Source of the DNA: Panorpa germanica
Lineage: Eukaryota; Arthropoda; Insecta; Mecoptera; Panorpidae
DNA length: 64,000 bases
Reading direction: 5' to 3'
NCBI GenBank assembly: GCA_963678705.1
Contig: OY783208.1
Span: forward strand, 13,761,782-13,825,781
Shown here: one piece after another, positions 34,124 to 43,604 of the stretch
Layout: every line of letters starts with the position of its first letter
Position numbering within the stretch: position 1 is the stretch's first letter
Notes under the pieces: model-generated
Databases searched by the model: none
Told to the model about the DNA's origin: nothing
What the model saw: the letters and a program-made list of their open reading frames with translations, nothing else
Program-made: the position numbers and the translations under genes

Positions 34124-34873
34124 GATATTAATGCAGAATTGTCCAAGAAATGGCTCATAGAACAACTTATTCCCAATTTACAAGAGCCCTTCTTAATGAT
34201 CATGGACAACGCAATATACATTCCAAATAATATTAGAACCTCTACCTAACACAACATGGAAACAAACATCTCAACCAAACCGGAAATGCTAAAACCTAAC
34301 GAACTTTTGTGTTTTGCTAAGGAAAACCGTTTATAAAATGTATATGAAATTCACAGCATACCAAAGTATGGCGTCTTCCCAACTTATCACTGCAATTTCA
34401 ATGCCATTGACTTAGTACAGGCCAACTGGAAAGAATTTTATATCAAAAACATTGACACAGATAAACTGAAAAATGTAAATGTTTTTCCACGTAGCAAGAA
34501 TCGTAGAATTTCCACGTAGAATGAAATAGTGAGGACGCGGCATATTCATTTATAAGTTTAGCATTTTATTAGCTGATTTCCTAATTTACAGCTTAAATTT
34601 AAATTAGGTGGCGCTGCTAAATAACGGTATAGAATTAGTTAAAAGGTGTTTTAAACGAGTAGCTTAAATCAGTAAAATAGTTTGACAAAAATTAAAATAA
34701 AAGATAAATGGTTCAATGAAAAGAACTGCTCCAGACAACAAAAAGGAGGGGGGGGGGGTTTAATTCAAATAAAGCCAAAATGTACAAACTTTATCCATAC
34801 GGTGGAAACCAGCTAAGTATCTTAATCCAGTCATTTAAGCTTAAATTAGGTTACGAGAATCTCGTAATTCGAC

Positions 34874-35024
34874 ATACCCAGCTGTAAGTCTGTAAATACT
34901 TGTATATTGGCACCTAAAAGTTGTCTCAAAACCTACATATGGTGGAGACACCCTACCATATGTAGGTTTTGAGACAACTTTTAGGTGTCAATATACAAGT
35001 ATTTACAGACTTACAGCTGGGTAT
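34874..35024. repeat. Near-perfect 70-bp-arm hairpin with 11-base loop
   Basis: Arms 34,874-34,943 and 34,955-35,024 are reverse complements with about one mismatch (GGCACC against GGTGTC context). The loop is 34,944-34,954. No terminal transposon motif or coding sequence is seen. A foldback MITE, a recent inverted duplication or a long-hairpin RNA source are all possible. Confidence 0.88.
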
Positions 35025-35049
35025 CTCGAATTCCTATGTGAACTTACTA

Positions 35050-35443
35050 TACTGACTGGACCATCTGGTGGATTTTTGATGCGGAAAACTCGGGAAAACA
35101 ATCATGCTGAAAGAGTTGTGGTAGGGGTAGAAACATCTGCATGGATAACTTCTTTACCACTCTACCCGTTGCTAAACATTTTTCATCGTGGAATATCGTG
35201 AAAGTCGATGACAAAGACTCGTCTGTAACTAGGGGTCTACCATTGTTGCAACAATTGTTGACAAAAGCGGGGATCTAATACATTAAACAACGGAAACAGA
35301 GCGACATGCCTAGAGGAATCTACCCAGTGTACACTTTAGCTTTACTTCCGGAATCCAGAATCCATGTAAAAGTTGTAAATAAGGAACCGGAAGTCAAATC
35401 GAAATCCACAACGTCCCAGAAGAAGAAGAAGACGCCGGCCTAA
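35050..35443 (+). pseudogene. piggyBac-like transposase remnant
   Basis: Fragments in shifting frames read NNHAERVVVG, then RNICMDNFFTTLPVAKHF. The latter resembles the conserved piggyBac block with the second catalytic Asp (CDNFFTS-like). The following frame ends RGIYPVYTLALLPE and a basic tail QKKKKTPA before TAA at 35,441-35,443; I do not recognise that part, and it may come from something else. Several stops and shifts show it is dead. Confidence 0.42.
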
Positions 35444-35449
35444 AAGTGA

Positions 35450-36960
35450 ATTGTTTTCGTTAATTTAAGAATTAATTGTGATTTTTGTTTTGAGATTTGA
35501 TTTAAATTATGTGAATATTTTGTAAATATATAAAATATTGTCTGACTGTTATTGGCAGCTGGTGTTTTATTTTGTATTGATGTGCCCCTGATTGATGGCA
35601 ACACAAATAACAGCAATTTGAATACCATCTTTAATTTCTTGCTAACATTTGCCCCTTTAATTATCCTGGTTCTTTAAATGACTATTTTAATTGTTAATAT
35701 CTTTAAAAATACATGTAGCTGTCTACTTATAACAATAGGTTGTTGGTTATAAGACTAGAACCTAAAAAAAAAACAGATATTAAAAAAAATTATTCGTTTA
35801 AATTAAGTAAGAGTCGATGCGCCTGAATTGAAGGCAGCACACATAACAGCAAAAACTGTACAGTAAAAAATTAACTTCACTGAATTGGGCTTGCGTCTTA
35901 ATTTTTTAATGGTCGATTTTTCAATTGTTGATTGAACTTGATGTTAATAAATGTGTATTGGCGTGTTTATTTTATTAAATATATAAATGTTGACGGAGAT
36001 ATAGCCATTAAAAATTTTAACTGTGGTTTTAGCGCAAGAAATGGTCGGCCATATTTGTTTGATGTGAAATGCATTTTAACGTCAGTTATTTGTTATGTAG
36101 GTCACTGCTGTGGTAATGTTTTATAGCTGTTGGTAGTCAAACAATCAAGTTAAGTCAAAGAATAATAAATTTTTATTTTATTCTACCCTGTTAAGGCAGA
36201 TATAATATTGGAATTTGATTGTTCCTTGAAACAGCTGTAAATAATATTTGTTATTTTGATATATAAATACATATAGCAGAGATTTATGAGCTGTAAGGTT
36301 GGCAGCGGTTGTGATGTCACATGCATTTGGAATGTGTACAACGTTAAATCCCTTTAATAAATAAAGAGACAAAATGACTTTTTTAATTGTTAATATCTCC
36401 TAGCATATAAGGATCCTTCTAGTAACCCAATTTATCAATATGACACTAACCCATTCTTAAATAATAAAGAACTAAGGTGTAGAGTTTGCAAAGTTTTGTC
36501 CCTAATTCTTTAATTGTTTATATCTTCAACAACATTGCGACTATTTAAAACAAATCACATTTGAGATCCTGATAGTTAACTTTATCAGTACATGTAATAT
36601 ACATTTCTAGAATTTAAGATATTGTTCTTAACACTAATTAACGTAAAAAATGGGCGATAATATGGGGCCCACTTCGACGGGGGGATCCCAAATTATTCGA
36701 TAACAAATTTATAGTGGACCAAAGCAGATTTGCACTGAACTGAATGGATAAATTTAATAAATATCCAAAAATTGACGAAGATATAGCTATTTAAAGTTGG
36801 AATTTCGTTAAACTGACGTCACGAACTGAATAGAATATGATAAGTAGTGTTATTTAATTCAAAATCATTGGATATTTGAGGGATTCATTTTTATTTATAT
36901 ATTTCAATACAATCCATTTTTTATTATATATTTATAATATTTAATTTATATTTAAAATAA
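35450..36960. other. Intergenic, dispersed repeats only
   Basis: It contains repeat D (36,510-36,750, matching 30,060-30,300) and a short copy of part of repeat C (about 36,750-36,860, AAATATCCAAAAATTGACG). Short ORFs here have no domain. Confidence 0.45.
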
Positions 36961-36965
36961 TATTC

Positions 36966-37230
36966 GACGACACAGTGGGCGAGAGCATTGATGCTTGACG
37001 CTGACTGCTGTGTCTTCGGGTTCGATCCCCGGATAACATATATATTTTCTGGGTTTGGTTATTATGAACTTATATTGATTATGGTCATACATAATCGTAC
37101 AGTTATTAGGCAGTGGTGTAGCCCACATATATGAGGCCACGACACCATAAATACTGCCAACATTGAAGGAGGTCGTCAGTGATAGGACTTATCATCGGAA
37201 ATAGGCCGACATTAAATAAAAAATAAAAAT
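36966..37230 (+). mobile_element. tRNA-derived SINE, full length with 12-bp TSD
   Basis: Perfect TSDs, aaaataatattc, at 36,954-36,965 and 37,231-37,242. An A-box-like GTGGGCGAGAGC and a B-box GGGTTCGATCCCC are spaced as in a tRNA. An unrelated body and an A-rich tail (AAATAAAAAATAAAAAT) follow. It would be transcribed by RNA polymerase III and mobilised by a LINE. Confidence 0.85.
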
Positions 37231-37345
37231 AAAATAATATTCAAGATGGCGGCTTTACCTAATTTTTTTATGGAAAGCGAGAGGTATTTGAATATTATTG
37301 TAGTAAATACATAAATTTATAATAAAAAGGGAAAAAGAAGGAGAG

Positions 37346-37811
37346 TGTTAAGTTTTATAAAAAACCTTAGCGCTTTTTATAAGTGACGTCGCGTAAGAAA
37401 TTAATCGAGCGCGAAATTTATTATGTATTTTAATTATTTATATTTTATTCTATAAATCGCTATCGGGGTGTAGGGATTTATAAGTGAATAAAATAACGGA
37501 TGTAAGCTGTTCACCATATATTAAACCCTTTAAAGAACGAACTTATAATTACAACTTTTATCTTAGAACTATATCTTAACACTAAAACTAACGAAAAATC
37601 TAAATTTAATCCAACGTACAATGTACAAAGGAAGAGGACAACAATATAACAAAAATTGCTTTCTCTTAGGCGGAGAAGGTTCTATATAACAATGAAATAT
37701 TTAAATAATTGAATGTGATGTAAACACAGTTAAATTAAATATTCCATGTTTATTTGAATCTATATAAAATGCGTAACGAAGGTTTTGCTTCTATCAATAC
37801 AATACTGAACA
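37346..37811 (-). repeat. 3' LTR of BEL/Pao element
   Basis: 466 bases, about 97 percent similar by eye to 40,878-41,344. Preceded by gagag (TSD). Confidence 0.9.
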
Positions 37812-37935
37812 TACTCCCCCCGTTGAGAGTTAAGCGATCAACTAAATAGGTACGCATAATATATAAGTCAATTCAATACATACATTTGTTTTAAAGTCTA
37901 TTAATTATTGTCCAAATTACTATCTCATTGACAGT

Positions 37936-38625
37936 TTACACAAATAAATTAAAATAATGAGTCTTGCACTGAAACCGTAGATAGCACTTCACTATTAGGT
38001 GGATTGTTGTAGTCAGTTGCATGTTAGGTAATGGATCTAAGCTGCGAACATTTCGGGCATGTATCCGTGGGCCGATACGGACATCGACGACTAAGGTCAC
38101 TTCGTCTTTGCCTGGGTAGATCTTGACTATCTTTCCTAATGACCATTGTAACAGTGGTCCCACCACACTCCCAATGCCTATAGAACAGTGGCCAGTGTTC
38201 CATTTATAACGTAAATTAAAACCATTTATAAATTCTTTGTGCCATCGATTCCAAAAGTCACGTTTCATCCGAGTGACATATTTACAATTAAAAAACCTGT
38301 TGATTGGGACTTCGCGGTGATCTTCTTCTGCTAGACTCATAATTGATCTGCCAATTAGGAAAGGACCTGGAGTAATAGGAAGAGGATCATTAGGATCACA
38401 AGATAAGTAAAAGATGGGTCTAGAATTTAAAATTCCTTCGATTCTAATAAGGAATGCCGGGAATTCTATAATTTTCCACAGTTTTTCACCTACCACGCGT
38501 CGCATATGATGTTTCACGGATTTTACGCCCACCTCCCATAATCCTCCAAATTGTGGACCAGAGTGGTATTTACGTGAATGCTCTTCTTGTATTATTGAGT
38601 TAGTCACGAGATGATTTTTTGGCAA
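37936..38625 (-). pseudogene. BEL/Pao integrase, N-terminal and C-terminal parts fused, core missing
   Basis: The frame reads PKNHLVTNSIIQEEHSRKYH (zinc-domain side) and then directly GPQFGGLWEVGVKSVKHHMR, the characteristic BEL block after the catalytic core. ILNSRPI, PGPFLIGRS, the FWNRWHKEFI block and the C-terminal VGPLLQWSLGKIVKIYPG complete it. The core region with the first two catalytic Asp residues is absent, which would abolish integration. The open 230-codon frame suggests the deletion happened in frame. The upstream frame 38,776-38,979 holds the preceding connector region. Confidence 0.78.
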
Positions 38626-39273
38626 TAGTATAGGGTGTCTTTGAGATGCCGGGATATTCGCGTACCGTAAGCGACCACCAACGCCCAGTAATCCATCCCC
38701 GTCAACGATAGGAGATAAGGATTTATTCGGACTGTCTTGGTGAATTTCTTTATTACTTTTGAGTCCATGAAGTTCTTAAGAAAAGGAAAACATTTGGATC
38801 AGTTTTATGCTACGCAAAGTAGCGTCAGCCAATTCAACGACATCTAGAGGTCCCCTGTGACAATCATCACGCTTAAATTTAAATCCGTAAGCAAATATTT
38901 TGATCAGTCTAGCCATAATTGAAAATCGGGTCATGAATTCAATAGGGCTTGGAGTCACTAAACAAGACGGTTTGTGCATTTCCGAAATCTCCTTGACTCC
39001 TATTATCTCTAAGATTGGACAGGATTCTTCATAAAGACTAAGCCAGCACGGTCCGTATTTCCATTTGTCGACTTATTTTAATTCTGAAGGTAATTGTCCT
39101 CTTGAACTAACATCTGCAGGATTATCTTCGGACCTGACATGCCGCCAATCTCGCGCATTTGATTTGGATTAAATTTCCACGATCCTGTTTCCAACGAATA
39201 TTTAAAGTAGGTGGGGTGTAGCGTTAATCCAGTGAAATACTCTCGTAAAATCAGTCCAAAAGATGGTACGATG

Positions 39274-40110
39274 TTATTTTATATCTAGGGCCCTTTGACC
39301 AGTATCATATAATTCTGACAACAAAAGCGCTCCGCATAATTCGTAGGCCTTAGTACTGGCATCACAGAATCCATGTATTTCATTCTCAACGTAGTCTCTC
39401 ACCACACTTAGTTGTTCTCGAATTTCAAGAGCCCTTTCAATGGTGTCAGATCCCTCCAAGCAATCGTCGACGTACATTCATTGAAGAAGGGCTGTCGCGG
39501 CTAATGGTAATTTATGACCTTCGTCTCGGGCTAGCTGATGGAGGCCTCGTATGGCCAGGAAGGCAGCTGGAGTCAGTCCGAATGTCAGCACTTTCAATTC
39601 GTAAATATTACTTACTCCACCAGGGTCAATCCAGGGTATTCGTAGATATTTTCGTATGGCCAGGAAGGCAGCTGGAGTCAGTCCAAATGTCAGCACTTTC
39701 AATTCGTAAATTTTACTTACTCCACCAGGGTCAATTCAGGGTATACATAGATATTTTCGATCTTCAGGACGAATAACCAATTGCAGATACATTTTTTTAA
39801 TATCGCCAGTGAGGACATGTTTATGTGTGCGGAAAATGGGAACGGTCATTAACTGCTCGTTCAGAGATCTGCCAGAGTTACTCTTGGCCGAGCCGTCTAA
39901 TACAATACGTCTTTTAGTAGTGATGCTGGTTTCTTTTATTACTGCATGATAAGGTAAAATAAAAACCGTCATTGGAGTCAACTGGCTCCTCAACTTCGTT
40001 CATATATCCACGATCGATGTTTCCTTGAATAGAGGCTGCATATTGTTTCTCGGCCATCATTTGTGAGTCGAATGCAATATCGTCAGTAGATGCGGGTACG
40101 CTTGAAGATA
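39274..40110 (-). pseudogene. BEL/Pao reverse transcriptase with in-frame tandem duplication
   Basis: On the minus strand: HAVIKETSITTKRRIVLDGS and GDIKKMYLQL (RT palm), WIDPGGVSNIYELKVLTFGL repeated twice, PAAFLAIRGLHQLARDEG, a stop, then MYVDDCLEGSDT with the catalytic YVDD. It continues directly to EIHGFCDASTKAYELCGALL, the start of RNase H, so the RT thumb is deleted. The 105-base duplication at 39,551-39,760 keeps frame. Stops and shifts separate the pieces. Confidence 0.78.
39551..39760. repeat. 105-bp tandem duplication inside RT
   Basis: Two adjacent copies beginning ATGGCCAGGAAGGCAGCTGG (39,551 and 39,656) differ at only a few positions. The period of 105 is 35 codons. Confidence 0.85.
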
Positions 40111-40279
40111 CCTCCTCTATTTCTGAGATTCTTTCTGGTTCAAATCTAATGCTTGTAGCCTTATACGACAGTGTGGAATTTTCTTGAGTATTTTCTTTGA
40201 GTATTACGTTTCCTCCAATATTCCGACCTAATAATGTGTTTTGCAGATTTACATTATTAATTCGAGAAAATAATCGCTT

Positions 40280-40549
40280 TTAAATAGCGTTTGCTCGCTG
40301 AAATTTATAAATAATTTCTTCACCGGCGTCGTCATGTTCCACGGATGCATCGATATTCCGCAATTCATCCTGAATATCTTTGAGTCCGGCTATAGCTGCT
40401 TCAACCTTTTCTGCGCACACTTTCGCGAAATCTGCATCTACGTACTCGCCACAATCGTCTAGTAACTCTGAAAATCGTGTGATTTTCAATTGTATTTGAA
40501 TGCGTTGAACGACAAGTACTATTACACGATTCTTGATTTCTTCAGCCAT
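40280..40549 (-). pseudogene. BEL/Pao Gag N-terminal fragment
   Basis: ATG at 40,549, MAEEIKNRVIVLVVQRIQIQ, then a segment with coiled-coil character (KVEAAIAGLKDIQDELRNID) as expected of the start of BEL Gag. It ends at 40,280 shortly after FQRANAI, where family members normally continue. The rest of Gag is not found. Confidence 0.6.
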
Positions 40550-40861
40550 GATGGATGGCTAATGAATTGAGCTAATTGTAGATTTCATATGCTACTAGGC
40601 TCTCTTGGACTGTTACTGTGAGCCACACGGCTACAGACTCCAAGCTTTCTTGAATAATAAAAATTCGAAGATTTGTGTTCTTCATGCACAATGAACGAAT
40701 GGCATTTACGCACTGCACAATCTGTTTCACAATAATACGATCGATTAGAGTACGATGGCTTGTGGTCTGGATGCACTACGACACTAATGGCATTTATGAA
40801 CTACACAAGTTGGCACAATCAAACGTTTTTTTTTAGTTGCAAATAGTTCTTTTACTCACAT

Positions 40862-40877
40862 CCTGCTCGAAGGACCA
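40862..40877 (-). promoter_or_regulatory. Primer-binding site of BEL/Pao element, tRNA-Tyr type
   Basis: The element strand reads TGGTCCTTCGAGCAGG directly after the 5' LTR. It fits the 3' end of a eukaryotic tRNA-Tyr (CCGGCTCGAAGGACCA) with one mismatch. Confidence 0.65.
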
Positions 40878-41344
40878 TGTTAAGTTTTATAAAAAACCTT
40901 AGCGCTTTTTATAAGTGACGTCGCGTAAGAAATTAATCGAGCGCGAAATTTATTATGTATTTTAATTATTTATATTTTATTCTATAAATCGCTATCGGGG
41001 TGTAGGGATTTATAAGTGAATAAAATAACGGATGTAAGCTGTTTACCATATATTAAAACCTTTAAAGAACGAACTTATAATTACAACTATTATCTTAGAA
41101 CTATATCTTAACACTAAAACTAACAAAAAAATCTAAATTTAAACCAACGTACAATGTACAAAGGAAGAAGACAACAATATAACAAAAATTCCTTTCTCTT
41201 AGGCGGAGAAGGTTCTATATAACAATGAAATATTTAAATAATTGAATGTGATGTAAACACTGTTAAATTAAATATTCCATGTTCAATTGAATCTAAATAA
41301 AATGCGTAACAAAGGTTTTCCTTCTATCAATGCAATACTGAACA
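40878..41344 (-). repeat. 5' LTR of BEL/Pao element
   Basis: 467 bases, TGTTAAG to CTGAACA, followed by the TSD gagag. Confidence 0.9.
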
Positions 41345-41349
41345 GAGAG

Positions 41350-41820
41350 AGAGCGATTTTATACATTTCTTCAACGATTTAAGACAATTTTTCCTTTTTT
41401 TTTAAATTTTAGTTTACATTTTTTTCTATAAGCTCATTTAGGTCAAAACTTTGTAACCGGTTTTTAAATTAAAACATCGTTGCAAAGTTTTGTCCCCACC
41501 GAGAAACAACTTACTAGATGAGCCGCCCACAAGACAACGCGGTTAAGTCCATTGTTTGATATTTTCTGATTTTTGTAAATTTTAATGGAACAAATAAAAT
41601 TCTTTTTAATTATTGTCCAGTTCATCAGTGAGACATCTCTTGTGCATTTATGAGATGTCCGCCTATTGAACCAGGTGTAGTGTTCAAAATGCTCAAACTT
41701 TAATAATTTGGAGATGTCCCACTAATGAACTTAACATATTCTTCCACGGTTTTGAGAAATTTAATAAATTTTAAATTGTAGGCATGTTCCCTATTATTTG
41801 CGTTCAATATTTACGCTATT
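41350..41820. other. Intergenic, nothing recognised
   Basis: AT-rich spacer between the BEL element and the LINE. Two related phrases (GAGACATCTCTTGTGCA and GGAGATGTCCCACTAATGAAC) suggest a decayed inverted repeat. Confidence 0.3.
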
Positions 41821-42115
41821 TAAATAATTTAGCATTAGATTTTGTTTTAACGTTAAAGGATAATCAATAAATTATTATTGTATATTGATGTGATAGTTAC
41901 TACCTTATAACTGTTTCCCGCAGTCGAGTTGTAACGCTTGAAGCGAACGGTTCGAATAGTTTTTGATAATAATTAATAGCAGCTGTATTATTATAATTTA
42001 AACATCAATAGAATTTTTTGTTGTTTTTTATTTTATTTTTTGTTTAACTTTTTTAAATTTTATTTTAGTGAAGTGAAAATTTTATTTTTTTGTTAGTTAC
42101 TGGTTACAAATAAAT

Positions 42116-43566
42116 ATGGACGGGGCAGGGGCCCCATTAAAGACTTATAATCTACTTGTAGATAGAATAAATAATACAACAAGTGATAATGATACTAGTG
42201 TTTTATATTTAGCCAGTAATACAACTAAAACATTCGTAACAAATCTTTACAACACAGAAAATACCAATTCAGTTTACAAGGTCATAATTACCAAAAAAGT
42301 AAACAATGACGTAAAGTATAATTTCAGTTGTCTAAAACTAGGACAATTAATATGTAAGATAAGTGATAAAAAAGACATTATAGATATAAAAAAAGTTGGA
42401 AAAAACAAGGTTATAGTTCAATGTGCCACAGCTAGTTTAGCTAATAAATTTGTTACCGATTCAACGCTAAAGAAGCATGAATATGAAGCTTATATACCAT
42501 ATTTTTGGACAACTAAAGCCGCAATCATTAGAGGTGTGGATTTGGATGTTTCGGAAGAAGATTTACTTAACAATATAGAGTGTGCACCGTTTAAGGTGAA
42601 AAGAGTGCAACGTTTAAATAGGAAAACCACAGAGGACAATAATATTAAATATGTTCCTTGTACAACAATAAAAGTGTTCTTTGACGGTTTGACGCTGCCT
42701 GAATACGTGTACATTTGGAGAGTAAGGAAAACGTGTGAACCGTATATTCTCCCCTCTATTCAATGTCATAACTGTTTAAGATATGGTCATTCTTCTAAAT
42801 TCTGTAGATCGAAATTCACAATCTGCAAATTTTGTGGAAACAATGATCATAAAAATAATGAATGTAAAGCGGAATCACATTATTGCTTCAATTGTAAGGG
42901 TGCGCATCAAGCTATGGACATTAATTGCCCGGAAAGAGAAAAACAAAGAAAAATTAAGGAAGTAATGGCTCAGCACAATCTCAGTTTTCAGGAAGCAAGG
43001 CTGGAAATAGACGGAAATGGAAATAAGGACTACCTATACTCCGAAAGAACTGAAAATAGATTCGATTTATTTAATAATTTTAATAATAACTTCCCTACAT
43101 TTGAAATAGACAACAATACTAAATACAACATTCCAGCATACAAACCGAAACCATTAACAAGGAGAAACAATAAAAAAACAACAACGATTCATAATAACAA
43201 ACCACCAACTCACGTTCAAACTGATAAACATTATAATACAAATAAAGACAGAGATTCCGTATCAGCAGTAACGAAGAAAAGAAGAATGGATCTAATTACT
43301 AATACCCCATCAGATAATGTAGAACTTTTGAACGAAATGTTAAAAAAAGTTAACACTTTAATTGAAAGATCGAGTTGCTCCAATGATACTAACACAAATA
43401 AGTCAAATCAACATATAGAAAATAAATCACAATACTGTTCGTCTTCTGCAACAAACAGAGAAACCCTACATGAAATAGATAATTACACAAGTAAAACTAA
43501 AGAGAGATATAATTTAAGAAGCAATAGCCAAAACAGAACCGATAAGATTCTGAAGAATTCTGATAA

Positions 43567-43573
<7 letters not shown>
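42116..43573 (+). CDS. LINE ORF1 (Gag-like), intact, 485 aa
   Basis: An uninterrupted frame. The N-terminal half is RRM-like (FWTTKAAIIRGVDLDVSEED, TTIKVFFDGLTLPEYVYIW). CCHC knuckles follow in order: CHNCLRYGHSSKFC, CKFCGNNDHKNNEC and CFNCKGAHQAMDINC. The C-terminal third is Asn/Thr/Lys-rich and disordered in appearance. The protein binds element RNA. It is clearly homologous to the broken ORF1 at 8,246-9,568 (shared ENRFDL and NLSxQEAxxEI) but not close enough to be the same family. Confidence 0.88.

Positions 43574-43598
<25 letters not shown>
43572..43598 (+). repeat. 27-A tract between LINE ORF1 and ORF2
   Basis: It starts inside the ORF1 stop codon TAA and ends 6 bases before the likely ORF2 ATG at 43,605. 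Its length may be affected by sequencing slippage. Confidence 0.9.
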
Positions 43599-43604
43599 TA
43601 GATA

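Larger units (their letters stand above)
32450..34490 (+). pseudogene. Tc1-like DDE transposase remnant, split by a hAT element
   Basis: The left part, up to 32,565, reads ...ENASLIFSRKCQILDYHDMN. The right part, from 34,124, continues DINAELSKKWLIEQLIPN, then FLMIMDNA with the second catalytic Asp, and near 34,390-34,440 PTYHCNFNAIDLVQ, the segment that leads to the third acidic residue in this superfamily. The reading continues exactly across the hAT insertion once its 8-bp duplication is allowed for. Several stops (after NIRTST, ENRL) show decay. Such transposases cut and paste Tc1/mariner-type elements. No terminal repeats of the Tc1 element were found. Confidence 0.6.
37346..41344 (-). 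mobile_element. BEL/Pao LTR retrotransposon, internally deleted
   Basis: LTRs TGTTAAG...CTGAACA lie at 37,346-37,811 and 40,878-41,344, with a 5-bp TSD gagag on both sides. On the minus strand: primer site next to the 5' LTR, a Gag start, RT with YVDD, an RNase H beginning, integrase ends and a polypurine tract CGGGGGGAGTA before the 3' LTR. Large pieces of Gag, protease, RNase H and the integrase core are missing, and several frames are broken. At 4.0 kb it is well below the usual length of the superfamily. Confidence 0.88.

Noticed and set aside
36966-37040. tRNA gene candidate because of A- and B-box-like motifs
   Set aside because: The cloverleaf arms do not pair, and the copy has a SINE body, A-rich tail and 12-bp TSD.
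39504-39776. 90-codon plus-strand frame over the BEL RT
   Set aside because: Antisense shadow of the RT; it looks repetitive only because of the 105-bp duplication.
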